From contig JAHLEZ010000001.1 of assembly GCA_020726505.1 (NCBI GenBank), forward strand, positions 496,001 to 560,000: a stretch of DNA of 64,000 nt, in the 5' to 3' direction. Under the pieces are notes generated by a model that ran no database searches, had not been told where the DNA came from, and saw only the letters and a program-made list of their open reading frames with translations. Every line of letters starts with the position of its first letter. The stretch's first letter is position 1. The stretch is from Leptodontidium sp. MPI-SDFR-AT-0119 (Eukaryota > Ascomycota > Leotiomycetes > Helotiales > Leptodontidiaceae). A program made the position numbers and the translations under genes. Shown here one piece after another: positions 1-10,945 of this stretch.

Positions 1-740
1 AGCTAGCTACAAAAAGCTTAGCCGGAAACGCAGCTCAAAAAGATACATAATTTAGAGCTGACTCTTGACTAAACGAAGGGGGACGATCACCAAGACAACC
101 ACATGAAATCCCATACAGCAAGACCCCTCCATTCCCGCCTTTTGCTGTTCAAGTGGCAAACAAATCGTCTACTGATCTCCGTCAAAATTGAATTAAAGCA
201 AATATTATTTCATTTTCTTTTACTTTTAAAGACTTTTTCCCCGTTACTTTTAATAAGATAAATATAAATAATAACTAAGATAGTAATAATAATATAAATG
301 CTTCTTATTTTAGTATAAGTAATAAAGCCGTTATTTAAGCTTAGTTTCGTACTTAGGTCTTTAGAAATAAGATTAAGGAAACTATATTTAGACTTACGTT
401 TTGTTTATTAAAGTTATAAAAGTTATAAGCGAATGTATTTAATTATTCGAGTCTAAATAACAGCTTAATTATTAAATAGAAAAGTATATTATAACAAATA
501 ATATATATGTATATATATTACTATTTACTAAAGCTTATTTACTTATTTTAATATTATATTACGTGTTTTCTTTTAAGTAAATCTACGGTTATCTATGCGC
601 TACACCTGAAACTTTATTACTATTATCTACTTAACACTTACTAACTGTTATTCTAACGCCTTTTAACTTTATTTTAACTCTAATATTCTAATCAGTTTCG
701 AAGGCTTCGTGTGAGCCGTATGCTAATACCTATGTGATGT
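1..740. other. AT-rich gene-free DNA
   Basis: Most of this stretch (roughly 190-700) is strongly A+T-rich, with TTA/TAA-dense text and no open frame of note. This is the texture of transposon-derived DNA altered by repeat-induced point mutation (RIP) in ascomycetes. No transposase or reverse-transcriptase motif could be recognised, so the origin is inferred from composition alone. Confidence 0.5.
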
Positions 741-1410
741 AATCGAAAATTAATAACATGTGGTAAATCTTTATATTATGCGCATAGTAATTAATTACCT
801 TATTTTTATTAAGAGTCATATGTAACGAGAACAGTAATAACAGCTAATGTCACATCGAACTCGAATTTTTAGATCGAATTGACGGGGGTCACATGTAGTT
901 AAGGGAAATGTAGAGCTAGAATGAAAGTTTTATACATGCGGGATTCTTAACGTTAAGGATCACCTATGGTCAAGACGACTGGGACAATTGACAATTTGGT
1001 AAGACATCTGTAAGCTCTAATGAAGCATGGCTAGGATTATTTTCCCCGCTCCCGAGAAGCCTTGGATTAGGTATCTATTAGTTGGAAACACCCGTTCGGT
1101 CTGTCGTAAGGGGCCGAAAAGCAGAAAATTAATAACATGTGGTAACCCTTCACGTTGTGCGAATAGTAATTAGTTACCTAATTTGTTGAGGGTTGTGTGC
1201 AATGAGAATAGTAATTAATTACCTAATTTGTTGAGGGTCGTGTGCAACGAGAATAGTAACAACAGCTGATGTCACATGGAACTCGAATCTCCAGTGAAGC
1301 ATGGCTAGGACTATTTACATTTCCCCGCTCCAGAGAAACCTTGGATTAGGTGTCTATTGGTTGGAAACACCCGTTTGATCCGTCGTGAGGGGCTAAAAAG
1401 CAGAAAAAAC
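741..1410. repeat. Duplicated and RIP-altered repeat blocks
   Basis: A block beginning AATTAATAACATGTGGTAA occurs near 745 and again near 1127. The first copy differs mainly by C-to-T and G-to-A changes and is more AT-rich. A second block beginning GAAGCATGGCTAGGA occurs at about 1022 and 1296, a spacing of about 274 bp, and carries TTGGATTAGG and GGTTGGAAACACCCGTT in both copies. A 45-bp direct tandem duplication lies inside, at 1162-1206 and 1207-1251. The pattern is consistent with a non-coding mobile-element fragment, such as an LTR, duplicated and then mutated. No coding part is present. Confidence 0.7.
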
Positions 1411-1843
1411 ATTAAGTCATCTTCCCCGTTCTTCCCAGCATTTCCATTGAGAACCTAGAGCCACTGGGAAAGAGTTTGAGTTGCCACATAGTCCAATTAA
1501 AAGTAGGTTTGGATGCAAAAGGATTCGACTGCGATGAATCGACATGTGATGTTCGTGAACTGTCCTGGGAAGGTCCTTTGCTGGGATTTCCCCTCAATAT
1601 CAAAGGGGCTGTCGCGTCGTCTTGGTCGAAAGCATGTGAAGTTTGCAGTGGCGATTGTCTATAAGAAAGAGGCATTTCCAGCTATATGACGAGTCTCCTG
1701 GACCATTTCTATAGCCATAAGCATTTAGCTTTCCAAACAACTGTCTCCTCCAGATCTTACCAAAACGCGTGCAAGCTATCCTAGTCCAACAAAAGTCTCA
1801 AGACAACCCTCATCTGAAAGACCATCTACCTCATCCAACAACA

Positions 1844-3229
1844 ATGGCATTCGGATTCAATGAGCAGCAACATGTCCTCTCGGACGCCGAAAAGCCTGAC
1901 AAGGAAGGTCCTCGAGACCTTTGCATTGGCTGCATCAACCCCCGTGCCTTGGTTGAATCAATTCTCGGCCGCGAGATCGACTGGGAAATGATGCAAAGCA
2001 ATGGGAACAGTCTCATGAGTGACGTGTTGCAAAAACCGTATAATGAACTGTTCGACATCAAATACCGCTCTCCCCTCTATGCTGGTCTCAAGCTTGACAA
2101 AGAACAAGTTACCTGGGCCACCGCCCGGGAGATGCATATCGTACCAGATGACAAGAGATCAACCCCCAATCTGTCCATGGTGAAGCAGCTTGAAGATCTG
2201 AAGCAGGTCGGTGTGGACGACCTATCCAAGATCGAAGTCCAGCATGCTTGGGTGGAAAACGGAGTCTTGTGCACCAAATTGATAGTCCCCCAGCTGGACA
2301 AGACTCTAACGAACCTATCCATGAACGATCAGCTGGTTGATATCGCTGTCGGCGAACGGGCCAGAGAGAACAGCAGCATGTCCAAGGGCGCGGGTTGGAC
2401 CCCACCCAACACCAGGTGGGAGGATGTTGGGGACTTCTTCAAGGATGTAACCGAGTTCAACGACCCAATCCAAGGCGCCGTTGGGGACTGCTGGCTCATC
2501 GCAGCTTTGGTTGCCGTTGCCTGGGCAATGCCCTACAACATTGTACACACCAACCGCGCTATTGGCACCGGCGAGACTCAGCGCGTTTCTGCTCTCACCT
2601 TCTACAGCAAGGGAGGCAGCCATGATGCTCCTACATCAAAGGTCGAGGTGACGGACAAGGTCATTGTCGACTTCAATCACCGTGTCCGGTACTGCCGCTC
2701 CAATGATCTCGCAGAGATCTGGCCTGCAGTTTATGAGAAGGCCTTTGCGAAGTGGTCGACTCGAGAACGCTCCGACGAGCCGGAAATCGCTGCACTCGCT
2801 GGTGGTGATCCGGCCAAGGCTATGGCGCAGTTGACAAACCGAAGGCCATTGTACTACCAAACTCAGAGCCGAACCGCCGACCAGTTGTACGGTATTGTGC
2901 GAGCAAACTCGGCAAACTTCAAGACCACCAACCCCATGACAGCATGGACATACCCCACAGGCAGCATTTACGCGGGCAGCAACATCGTGGCAAACCATGC
3001 CTACACGATCCTCGGCTGGGCGTTCCAAGGACAGAAGAGCTACATCGTGTTGAGAAACCCATGGGGCTTTGTCGAGCCTACGGGGTCCGAGACATTCCAA
3101 GGACTCCTCTCCTTCTTCGATGTCAGCTTCTGGCGCCCAATCAACATGATTGGAAACGATGGTATCTTCGCGCTTGAGGCATCCGCCTTCAAGAAATTCT
3201 TTGCATACATCGGTCTTGCTCTTCCATAA
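1844..3229 (+). CDS. Calpain-family cysteine protease
   Basis: This predicted 461-aa, single-exon protein carries the three calpain (peptidase C2) active-site blocks. The catalytic Cys216 sits in QGAVGDCWLIAAL, His385 in NHAYTILGW, and Asn405 in LRNPWG. In calpains these residues form the Cys-His-Asn triad that cleaves cytosolic proteins in a limited way. The first 200 residues match nothing I recognise, and no EF-hand, MIT or C2 domain follows the protease core, so this is a short atypical calpain. There is no signal peptide. The ATG at 1844 has a good context (ACAACAATGG); the frame stays open upstream to a GTG at 1769, but fungal genes do not normally start at GTG. Substrate and regulation are unknown. 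Family assignment is firm; physiological role is not. Confidence 0.88.
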   Translation: MAFGFNEQQHVLSDAEKPDKEGPRDLCIGCINPRALVESILGREIDWEMMQSNGNSLMSDVLQKPYNELFDIKYRSPLYAGLKLDKEQVTWATAREMHIVPDDKRSTPNLSMVKQLEDLKQVGVDDLSKIEVQHAWVENGVLCTKLIVPQLDKTLTNLSMNDQLVDIAVGERARENSSMSKGAGWTPPNTRWEDVGDFFKDVTEFNDPIQGAVGDCWLIAALVAVAWAMPYNIVHTNRAIGTGETQRVSALTFYSKGGSHDAPTSKVEVTDKVIVDFNHRVRYCRSNDLAEIWPAVYEKAFAKWSTRERSDEPEIAALAGGDPAKAMAQLTNRRPLYYQTQSRTADQLYGIVRANSANFKTTNPMTAWTYPTGSIYAGSNIVANHAYTILGWAFQGQKSYIVLRNPWGFVEPTGSETFQGLLSFFDVSFWRPINMIGNDGIFALEASAFKKFFAYIGLALP

Positions 3230-5209
3230 ATGGCGGGCAGCGAATGGAACTTGGCCTGCAGGAAATCAAATCACATCTGTGAAGGATGTAGGAGGGAAGG
3301 GCAGTTCAGCTGTAGGGCAAATTGTCACCTGTCTCTCTGCCAGTGTGCAGTGTTCCAAGCCAGATCCACTCCTTTTGAACTCCTTTTGTCCTTCTCCTTT
3401 GGGTGCGTGTAATTTTTGACTTTTTGACTTTTGTTCTCGCGTCGTGAAAGTGGCCTGAGGCTCGGCTACCATTGCATGGTAGCACAGAGAACCACTTGGC
3501 AGCACGGGACAGTTCGGTTAGCTAGTTATTTAGGAGCTTCAACTCAAAAGTTATTCTTTCATATTCCCAAAACTATCAGAACATTATTCGTGATACACTT
3601 ATCTTTTAACCGAGCAAACCACTCGTCATAATGCCCCAAGTTGGCGTACAATATTGAGAGGCTCAGTTTATACTAACGTCTGTCCCTGCGCAGCGAGAAA
3701 CAGTTGGAGATCAGAAGAAGCAGTGATTATTCCTTCAACTATCTAATGGACTGGGACTATATATATAGGAGTATGACTCATTACAGTGTGGTAGCCTGGT
3801 AGGCAGAGAGGTGTGGCGCCACATGACCAACAAAAACCCACGGTGCCGAAAAAAATAATAGGTGCCTTTAATTTAAGTATCTCAAACTCTGTGCACCCAT
3901 TGATAATACCTATATATTTGTATAAGTCGCATTTTTTAGCCACTTCTAAAAACTCTAAAATTCTTTTACTAGAAATTTATGTTTTGTATTATTACCTTTA
4001 AGCGTGATGTTACGAATACTCCTGGGCAACCACGGGGTCCCACGAGGAAGGGCCCTGAGAAAAGACATTGTTTGGAGCAGAAAATCTCTTTTCACTTTTC
4101 GTTATCGTTCATCAAAGTAAATCTTCTAAGGGGCAATTGACGCCTGCCTAGGAATAGCCTTGTAATTTCTGGAAATGCTATGTCCCCGAAAATAGATATT
4201 CAATTTCGATCACTCCTCCTCCAAGCCTCCTAAGTACCGTTAAGCTAGGCCTACGTTAAGCCACGTGAAGTCTGGTGGTACAGATCTGTGGTAAGATCTT
4301 GCTTCACTCTAAGCTTAAATAGGCCAAGACTTCATATGAGGGTCGTCCCTCAAATGCGGATCCTCGGGGGTGGAGTAATAATAGTTGCCCTTCGTAGATA
4401 CGCTACTGACCGGATCTCTTAACGAGATGTGGAGAAGTGGGGATACTATTGCTGCTAGAATAATGATTCTTAGGGAGGTGTCCGCTTGTCGAGTAAGTGC
4501 AGGAACCTGTTCGGAAGCGACGGCACAGCTCCCTTCATGACAGCTTGCCTATAATGAAGCCCTACCTCGACTGCCACTTCCAGATGATTCAGACTGTGGA
4601 AGCAAAATGCAGGGCATTATGGTGCCGTAGCGCGTGAGTGAGAGCGAGCTTTGCGCAAGATGTGAGACGTGTGCGAGGGTTGAACATACTAGGCTTTAGA
4701 CGATGGGGAGGTTGGAGGACTTGTGTAATATCAATTTATATGCCCGATACTCTGCTGTTCTACAATCCTGCTGTCATGCCTGGTCACGTGGGTAGCTACC
4801 TTGAGCCCATTCAGGACTGTGGACGCAAAACTCAGTTCACTATGATCGGCATCAAGCAAAGTCCCCTACTGTGTATACTCGACCTCTGCTCTGCTTCCTG
4901 TAGTTAGATCTTTAGTTGTAGAGTATTCAATTCAACGATCGCTATCCCTATTAGAGCTCCGAACCCGTGATACCCATAGCCATAAATTCCCCACTTTGTG
5001 TTATTTTATCACCACTTTGTGTTATTTTATCACCAAGGTTACCCCTATTCCCGTTAGCGTCTGACCGAAATCCCCTTCTAGCTCAACGATCAATTGCACA
5101 TACCCAATGTCGCATTATCACTTCATCTATCCCCCCCACGCCTTATCATGTCCACGCTTCTGGTGACCCCACGTTCTAATTCACCAAATTCAACGCGACT
5201 TAGACGAGA
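3230..5209. other. Intergenic stretch without recognisable gene
   Basis: No ORF here has recognisable motifs. The segment around 3840-4020 is AT-rich and may be a decayed element. A perfect 21-bp tandem pair lies at 4991-5032. The last few hundred bases should contain the promoter of the gene starting at 5210. Confidence 0.5.
4991..5032. repeat. Two perfect 21-bp tandem repeats
   Basis: CCACTTTGTGTTATTTTATCA occurs twice head-to-tail with no mismatch (4991-5011, 5012-5032). It lies about 180 bp upstream of the 207-aa gene at 5210. It could be a recent slippage product or a duplicated upstream site. Confidence 0.9.
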
Positions 5210-5833
5210 ATGGGAGCGCCAGATTTGTCGGAAGCTTCGCGACTTGCACCAACTAACCTGGGGCTTTACTATCTTCGCACCGTCTACACGCCGGAATCAG
5301 ACGCCCAGTTCGCGCTGTTTCTGGTGAGGCTTAGGACCTACGTCGATTACTCAATTGACGCAGACCTGCGGCCGACACCGTTCATGCCCCCCAGTACCGA
5401 GCCGCCATTCGACAATGGACCGAACGAAGAGATGAAGAGGCGTTTCGTGAACGATGTTGTGGAAGGCCCCAACCTAGACGGTGCGGATACAGATGCGGTC
5501 AGGAATGCGTTCGTGAAGTGGTTGGAGGGTGAAGGGGTGGATATGCGGCTGCATCAGCTTTATGCTCGACACCGAGTGTGCATCATGGTGGACAAGGCTG
5601 TTCTGAACTCTGTGGCGGCGGCACCTAAAGACCCAAGTGAAGACCACGAACTCGACTCTGTGTGGGTCAAGGCGGTTGAGTGCCTGGCGCCAGGGGAGTC
5701 CGAGTGGCAGGCCTGGCTAAAGGTCGGATTAAACGCGATAGAATATTTTTGGTTTAATGTGTTTGCAGGTGAGGAAATCGAGGACATGTTCACGGCCATG
5801 ATGGAAGATGGGGAGGAAGCTTTTACTGGCTGA
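5210..5833 (+). CDS. Uncharacterised 207-aa protein
   Basis: The single-exon ORF starts at an ATG in the context CGAGAATGGGA and encodes an acidic 207-aa soluble protein without a signal peptide or membrane segment. The composition (GLYYLRTVYTPESDAQF near residue 18, then FVKWLEGEGVDM and WQAWLKVGLNAIEYFWFNVF) looks like a real folded protein. I recall similar lineage-specific hypothetical proteins in other Pezizomycotina but can attach no function. Its left neighbour is non-coding and its right neighbour is a pseudogene, so context gives no clue. An upstream exon in another frame cannot be excluded. Confidence 0.6.
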   Translation: MGAPDLSEASRLAPTNLGLYYLRTVYTPESDAQFALFLVRLRTYVDYSIDADLRPTPFMPPSTEPPFDNGPNEEMKRRFVNDVVEGPNLDGADTDAVRNAFVKWLEGEGVDMRLHQLYARHRVCIMVDKAVLNSVAAAPKDPSEDHELDSVWVKAVECLAPGESEWQAWLKVGLNAIEYFWFNVFAGEEIEDMFTAMMEDGEEAFTG

Positions 5834-6129
5834 TTTTCTGGCTGAGAAATTACAGCTCGAAAAGTTTCATCCACAGCTCATATCTCAGAACTGCACTATG
5901 CTTGCTTCTATGTACATGTTTCACTACGACCCTCACTAGTGGGCTTCGTTCCTGGAATGACATTGGTAAATAAGCACTGATGATGTCGACCAAGTAGCTC
6001 GATATAATAATGTTTCTTCTTGTTTCTGCTTTGATTTTCCTTTCTGCGATTAGTAATACTATCTGCAGTAGAATACTTTACATATCGGGCGATCAGAGCT
6101 AATCACCTGCAGACCTTAACACCCTTTTC

Positions 6130-9100
6130 GTATATTTAAAAGGGCTCCTGGATTAAACCGTTCACGTTGATATCCATATCAGATCCCAGCGACCTTAACG
6201 TGCTGATGATCTGAAGAATCGTGTAGACATTCGCGTCTGTTCTCACCGCCCACAGGTTGCGCAACTGCAGAGTCCTGGCTACAACCCAGACTCTGGCTTG
6301 TCGCGCTGCCTCCGTTAGATCGTCGCGGATCCAGATCTCCCAATACCTCACAAGCTGGATTTGCGTATTGCCGGCAACGCCGTTATAGGCATCCTCTACG
6401 ATATGCAGTTCGGCTCGAAAGTTATCGTTGGTAACGGTCATTGCCGCTTGTATAATGGGGTGGTTTATGTAGTACAAGACTGTAATAACTTGAGACCTCT
6501 CGTAAGTATAAAGCCGCTTGTAGGTGCGCTATGTCGTAATACGTACCTGTCGAATTTTCATTAGTGTGGCGGTTGGGTCGTCCCCAGCGACAAGATTGTT
6601 CATCTTGGTGTCTTCAACTAGATCTACATGTTTAAGCACCTAGAGTCAAGCAGCCTGTCAGTTGTAGCTCTTACGGCGAGCTATCTAACATACCCTAGAT
6701 TTAACTTTGTTCAATGCTCCGACAAGCAAAACAATATGGGCACCGTTTTCTCGATTCCCAAGTGCGTTTATTATTCGTGTAATTGGCATCAGGCTCTATA
6801 CCCCACCAACCATCGGGGGTATATTCAGCAGCAGAGGCTAAACAAGTGCTTGTTGGTAGAAGCCGGCTACAATATTGCCAATAGTGATAGTATCCCCAGA
6901 AGAGAGTACGCTTATTAGAGCTTCTGTGAAGAATCGTGATGAAGTATTAAGTTTTGTAATATATTCTCCTTAAGTATTAGTCTCTATGTTATTTTTGAAG
7001 GGTATGATATGATTCGAGAAGAAAAAGTAGAGCTTAGAGCACAAACGAGGAACTGGCAGGGTCAAGTATCTGGAAGACAGTGATCCCTCTCCCAGCCTAA
7101 AAAATGGTTCTCCGGGCATTTCGCGCTGGATATGACGAACCTTGAAGAACAGTGCCAGGCCCACGATTTGCCATAGGTTGAACGCGGGTGACTATATCCA
7201 CATCGTTACAATCTCCTGTGCGGTTTATATCAAAAACGTTGTCCCATAAGGGATCATTGGATTGCAGACCTGCGCCCTGATTATACTGCACAAAAGATTC
7301 AGTAATATGCCAATCATGGCTCGCCAGAGCAAAGGGGTTTTACGGGGAGTAATCTGTAGCTAATAACGTTGTTTCCTATAGGTGTGGCTGGTATACTAAA
7401 TACTATGATCGTAAAAGGCCGCGGATTTCCAATACGTTTTTTGAGTATAGCCCGAGCCTCGTTGGCATCCTCCCGTTTTTACCAGTACTCTATCGCCTCG
7501 TGAAGATCTCCTGTCTCGTCCGGGATTCCAGAGAGTATGTCGCGTTTAGCTTCCAAGTGGACATACTTATCATCCTCGCTAAAGTCAATCCCACTTTGGC
7601 AGTCGGTATCGTCGGCATCATAGCAGTCATTTGTCAGGCAAAAGCAGTTCTCTGTGCTGACCCCTCCAAGCCAGCCATTTAGGCCGTCCATTTTACAGAC
7701 CGCCTGATGCACGCCGTCGTCGTTGCTAAATGTTAAACTGATCTTACTAGCGATCCATACCTTGGTTTTGGAAACCGTTAAGTTTAAGTACTTTGCAGGA
7801 ACTCGGTCGTTCCAGATGTTCAGTTGATTCTAGGTGGGAGAAGTGAAAAGGAGCAGGAACAACAGCGCTTCAACAGAATGATAAGTTCTGTTGAGTGACC
7901 TTGGTAAGAAGGATCCTGCAGACATAATTAGACGACGTGATACGAATGACGCCGGATATTTGGCATAGACTGAATAAGATCAACTCGCTAGAGGATCCCT
8001 TTTAATGGGTCCTAATTTGAAAGGGTTCACTTGCGGGTATCGATTGAAGCATTTGCACTTGACGTCTTTGTAAGCCTCCGAAACTAGGGCTGTAATCGCA
8101 GAACGAGTCCTCCAGAAAATCTACAAGAGCGTATTTGTACTGGCTGTTCATTGGATCTTCGCGTTTTGTAATAGTCTGAAGTTTTGGCAAGCAACATTTC
8201 GAACGACCACCTTTCCCGTCGCAACCTCCTCCATATTTGTCCATACCAACTCGCACTCTATTTGAAGGGCAACTACTCAAGCAGTAGTTATCCTCAGACC
8301 AGCTGCGGCCAGCAGGCCCAAAGCCGATTTCATTATACCACTGGCAGTCCTCCAACTTGCTGTTTCTGAATAGCTGAGACTTCGCAGATTACATTTTGTA
8401 CCGCCGCTGCCAGTGGTGGGGGATACGGCCTCGGTATTACTACATTTGCCGTTGCCGCACATAGGCCAGTCGGCCTATGAGCATTGGTTGTATAGCTTCA
8501 TAGTAGAGAGATCGGTCGATATTGTATAGTAAGCAGCTTAGTACTTGCCGTTATTGTAATACATGGAATTTAAGCCTACTTCGACAGTGCCGCTAAAGAA
8601 TTGAGTTAGCATTTCAGAATGTAAATTGAGCAGAGCAAGACGGATTTTTGTCTTCAATCCCTACAGTTATATAATCGTGGGGAAACTGAAGCTTCCCGAT
8701 TGGTTTCTCGAGCTGTTTGCAGGCGTGCGGGTAGTGACTTACGTGGGACACGTTGGATCACATTTGCCATTGTTATGTGTGTACCAACCGCAAGTAGGGT
8801 CTTGCGAAGGCGCACAGCAGAATTGATAGACTCTAATGCCATCACAAGCAGACTGATCGACAAGATACTCGGCCCCTCTGGCACCAGAATCTTTCCGTAA
8901 CACTCGAGACCACCCCGATGGACAATCTTTGATAAAATAGTTAGTATTGTGTGCTCTTTGAGAATATATAGTACCTACTCTTGGCACAATTTGTCCATTT
9001 AAACTGAGGATAGATGGTTACTGTGCTGTCAACTGCACCGTTTGTGGCTTGTAAAGCTATAACTTTGCGGTTGGCAGCAGCTGCTAGGCCTTTGGAAAAA

Positions 9101-10385
9101 TCCCCATTAGGAGTGTCGTGAGAAACGGCCCAAACCATAACTCCTCCCATGCACTGGTTGCGCGCAAAGTCGGCTTTCATTTTGAGGATATCGGCATCGT
9201 CGTACGCGACCCATTGATCATTGTCAAAAGTTAAAGATCTTGGCCGCCGCATCTTTATCGAGAATTGCTACATTTCCGGTTTGGGCAATTATATCAGTGA
9301 TCTCGGAGCCGAGAAGGATACTGAATTCGCGGCTGCAAGGACCTTTGTTGGCGCCGAACTCGAACGTACAACCTAGGGCAAGATAGTTAGGACTACTAGC
9401 CGTAAAGGCTCTGCCGTAGAAAGCCGTTCTTAAAGTCACTTTATTAGGGGTAATGTTATTTCTCCAAAGAAGATCCATGACTTGTGTGATTTCGGTCAAG
9501 TTAGTATGCGCGTTAAGGTAAGCACGAAGCCACTTATTTCCTAATTGTTATAAGTAGATTATATCAGGGATTTACAGACTAAAACTCACCTTTGTCCCAA
9601 GTGCCGTGCAGATCTGATGTATATCTTGAGTCAGCAATGTACAAGGGTATTCAGCGCAGTCAGGCGTCTGCTTGACTAGCATTCAAGTGTGGGGCAAACA
9701 GCTGCAGAAGGAACGTACCGTAGGTTAGCTTATATCAAATTAGTTGGAAACGACGAATATTAGCACGGGATACTTACATATTGAACCAATCGACGTTGTC
9801 GACAAGTTTTGCAATATAAAAGTGCTGGAGATACCAATAAGATGCTGGTAAAGTAATCGATAGTCCGTCTCGACCACCAGTCGCCTTCAGCCCCTTTTTA
9901 AGTCTTGCGATAAAAGTCGGAAAGTTCGTAAAGTCCTCTTTCGACCACTTCGGTCGTCGGCTTCTGGGTATTCCCAATTAATGTCTACGCCGTCAAAATC
10001 GTATTTTGCTATGAAACTAGTAAAAGACCTGATCAAAGCATTTATGTTAGTCTCAAATTTGGTAATATCGGAAAAAGTGGTAGCAGTTGGTCCTGGGTCA
10101 TTAAACGTCCACCCCCCAATGGCAATATACACTTTAAGATCCGGGTCCTATCTCTTCAGACCCGTGACTCTCTAATACATTGGTATGTCGACTGCGTTTG
10201 CTAGCAGAACTTCGACGGTTTTCGGGTCGATTGTGGCGAACACGAAGTTCAAGTGCGTGTAAATGCCAAGTGGGATGTTTCCTAGTCTAGGAAAGAAAGC
10301 ATGGTAAGGTTTGTTAGTTGCCCATCCTTCATAATATGTGCGGAGACTTTGGCTTCTTTAAGAAAAGCAAAAAGGCTAAGAATAA
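6130..10385 (-). pseudogene. Decayed GH18 killer-toxin-like chitinase
   Basis: Read on the minus strand, the pieces follow the order of class V (GH18) chitinases with a killer-toxin-like C-terminus: YEGWA and GIYTHLNFVFATIDP near 10330-10240, IAIGGWTFNDPGPTATTF, the catalytic block DGVDINWEYP near 9975, DLHGTWDKG near 9600, GVMVWAVSHD near 9130, a Cys-rich segment at 8740-8990, and the long C-terminal region down to about 6136. In-frame stops lie at 10172-10174 and 10148-10150, and reading frames switch near 9965 and 9240. Signal peptide, LysM and chitin-binding domains are missing; the homology stops in AT-rich DNA near 10385. The third acidic residue of DxxDxDxE is Asn (codon 9977-9979), explained by one G-to-A change. 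One intron (about 9543-9591) still has good splice sites. The gene cannot make a working enzyme. Confidence 0.85.
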
Positions 10386-10945
10386 GTAATTTACACCAAT
10401 AATAAAAAGGCTTTAGTAACTTCTTAAGAAATAATAACGTACTAAAAACTAAGCAAACCTAAATGACTTTAGCACTAGTAATATTTACTAAAATACCAAG
10501 ACGGAAATCGTATAAGCTCTATAATATGTTTCGCGAAGTACTATGCGGGAAAAAAAAGTCCATAAAAGTTGCGATAGGTAGTAAGTATGAAGGAAAGAAG
10601 GTAGTAGGCTAGAACTAGTGGGTTTGTTAACTTCTGCTTGGTTAAGAGGAGAGGAGGGGTTGCCGCTTGGCATTGCTGATTCAGCCTGCCAGCTTTCATT
10701 GACCCAAAACAGTTAGTTTTTGGGTCACGAGGAGATAAGTGAAGATAAGGATCCTCTATCAGATCAGGCTGACAACCGCGTTCGAAGAGCAAACAAACCA
10801 AGCTGTGGAGTTGCTGAAAGTCTTCCCTTCTTCCTATACGTTGCGTACCAGAGCACAGGATAACGTTGGGTCTCAAAACACGGCAGGCCAAATCTTCACT
10901 TCTTTCTTCTCCCCAACCAAATCAACACTCATTTCACCATCCAAA
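10386..10945. promoter_or_regulatory. AT-rich remnant plus ula1 upstream region
   Basis: Bases 10386-10560 are AT-rich and may hold the unrecognisable 5' end of the chitinase pseudogene. The remainder should contain the promoter and 5' UTR of the E1-subunit gene. No single element stands out. Confidence 0.4.

Noticed and set aside
1769..1843. N-terminal extension of the calpain from a GTG
   Set aside because: Fungal initiation at GTG is unlikely and the ATG at 1844 has a good context.
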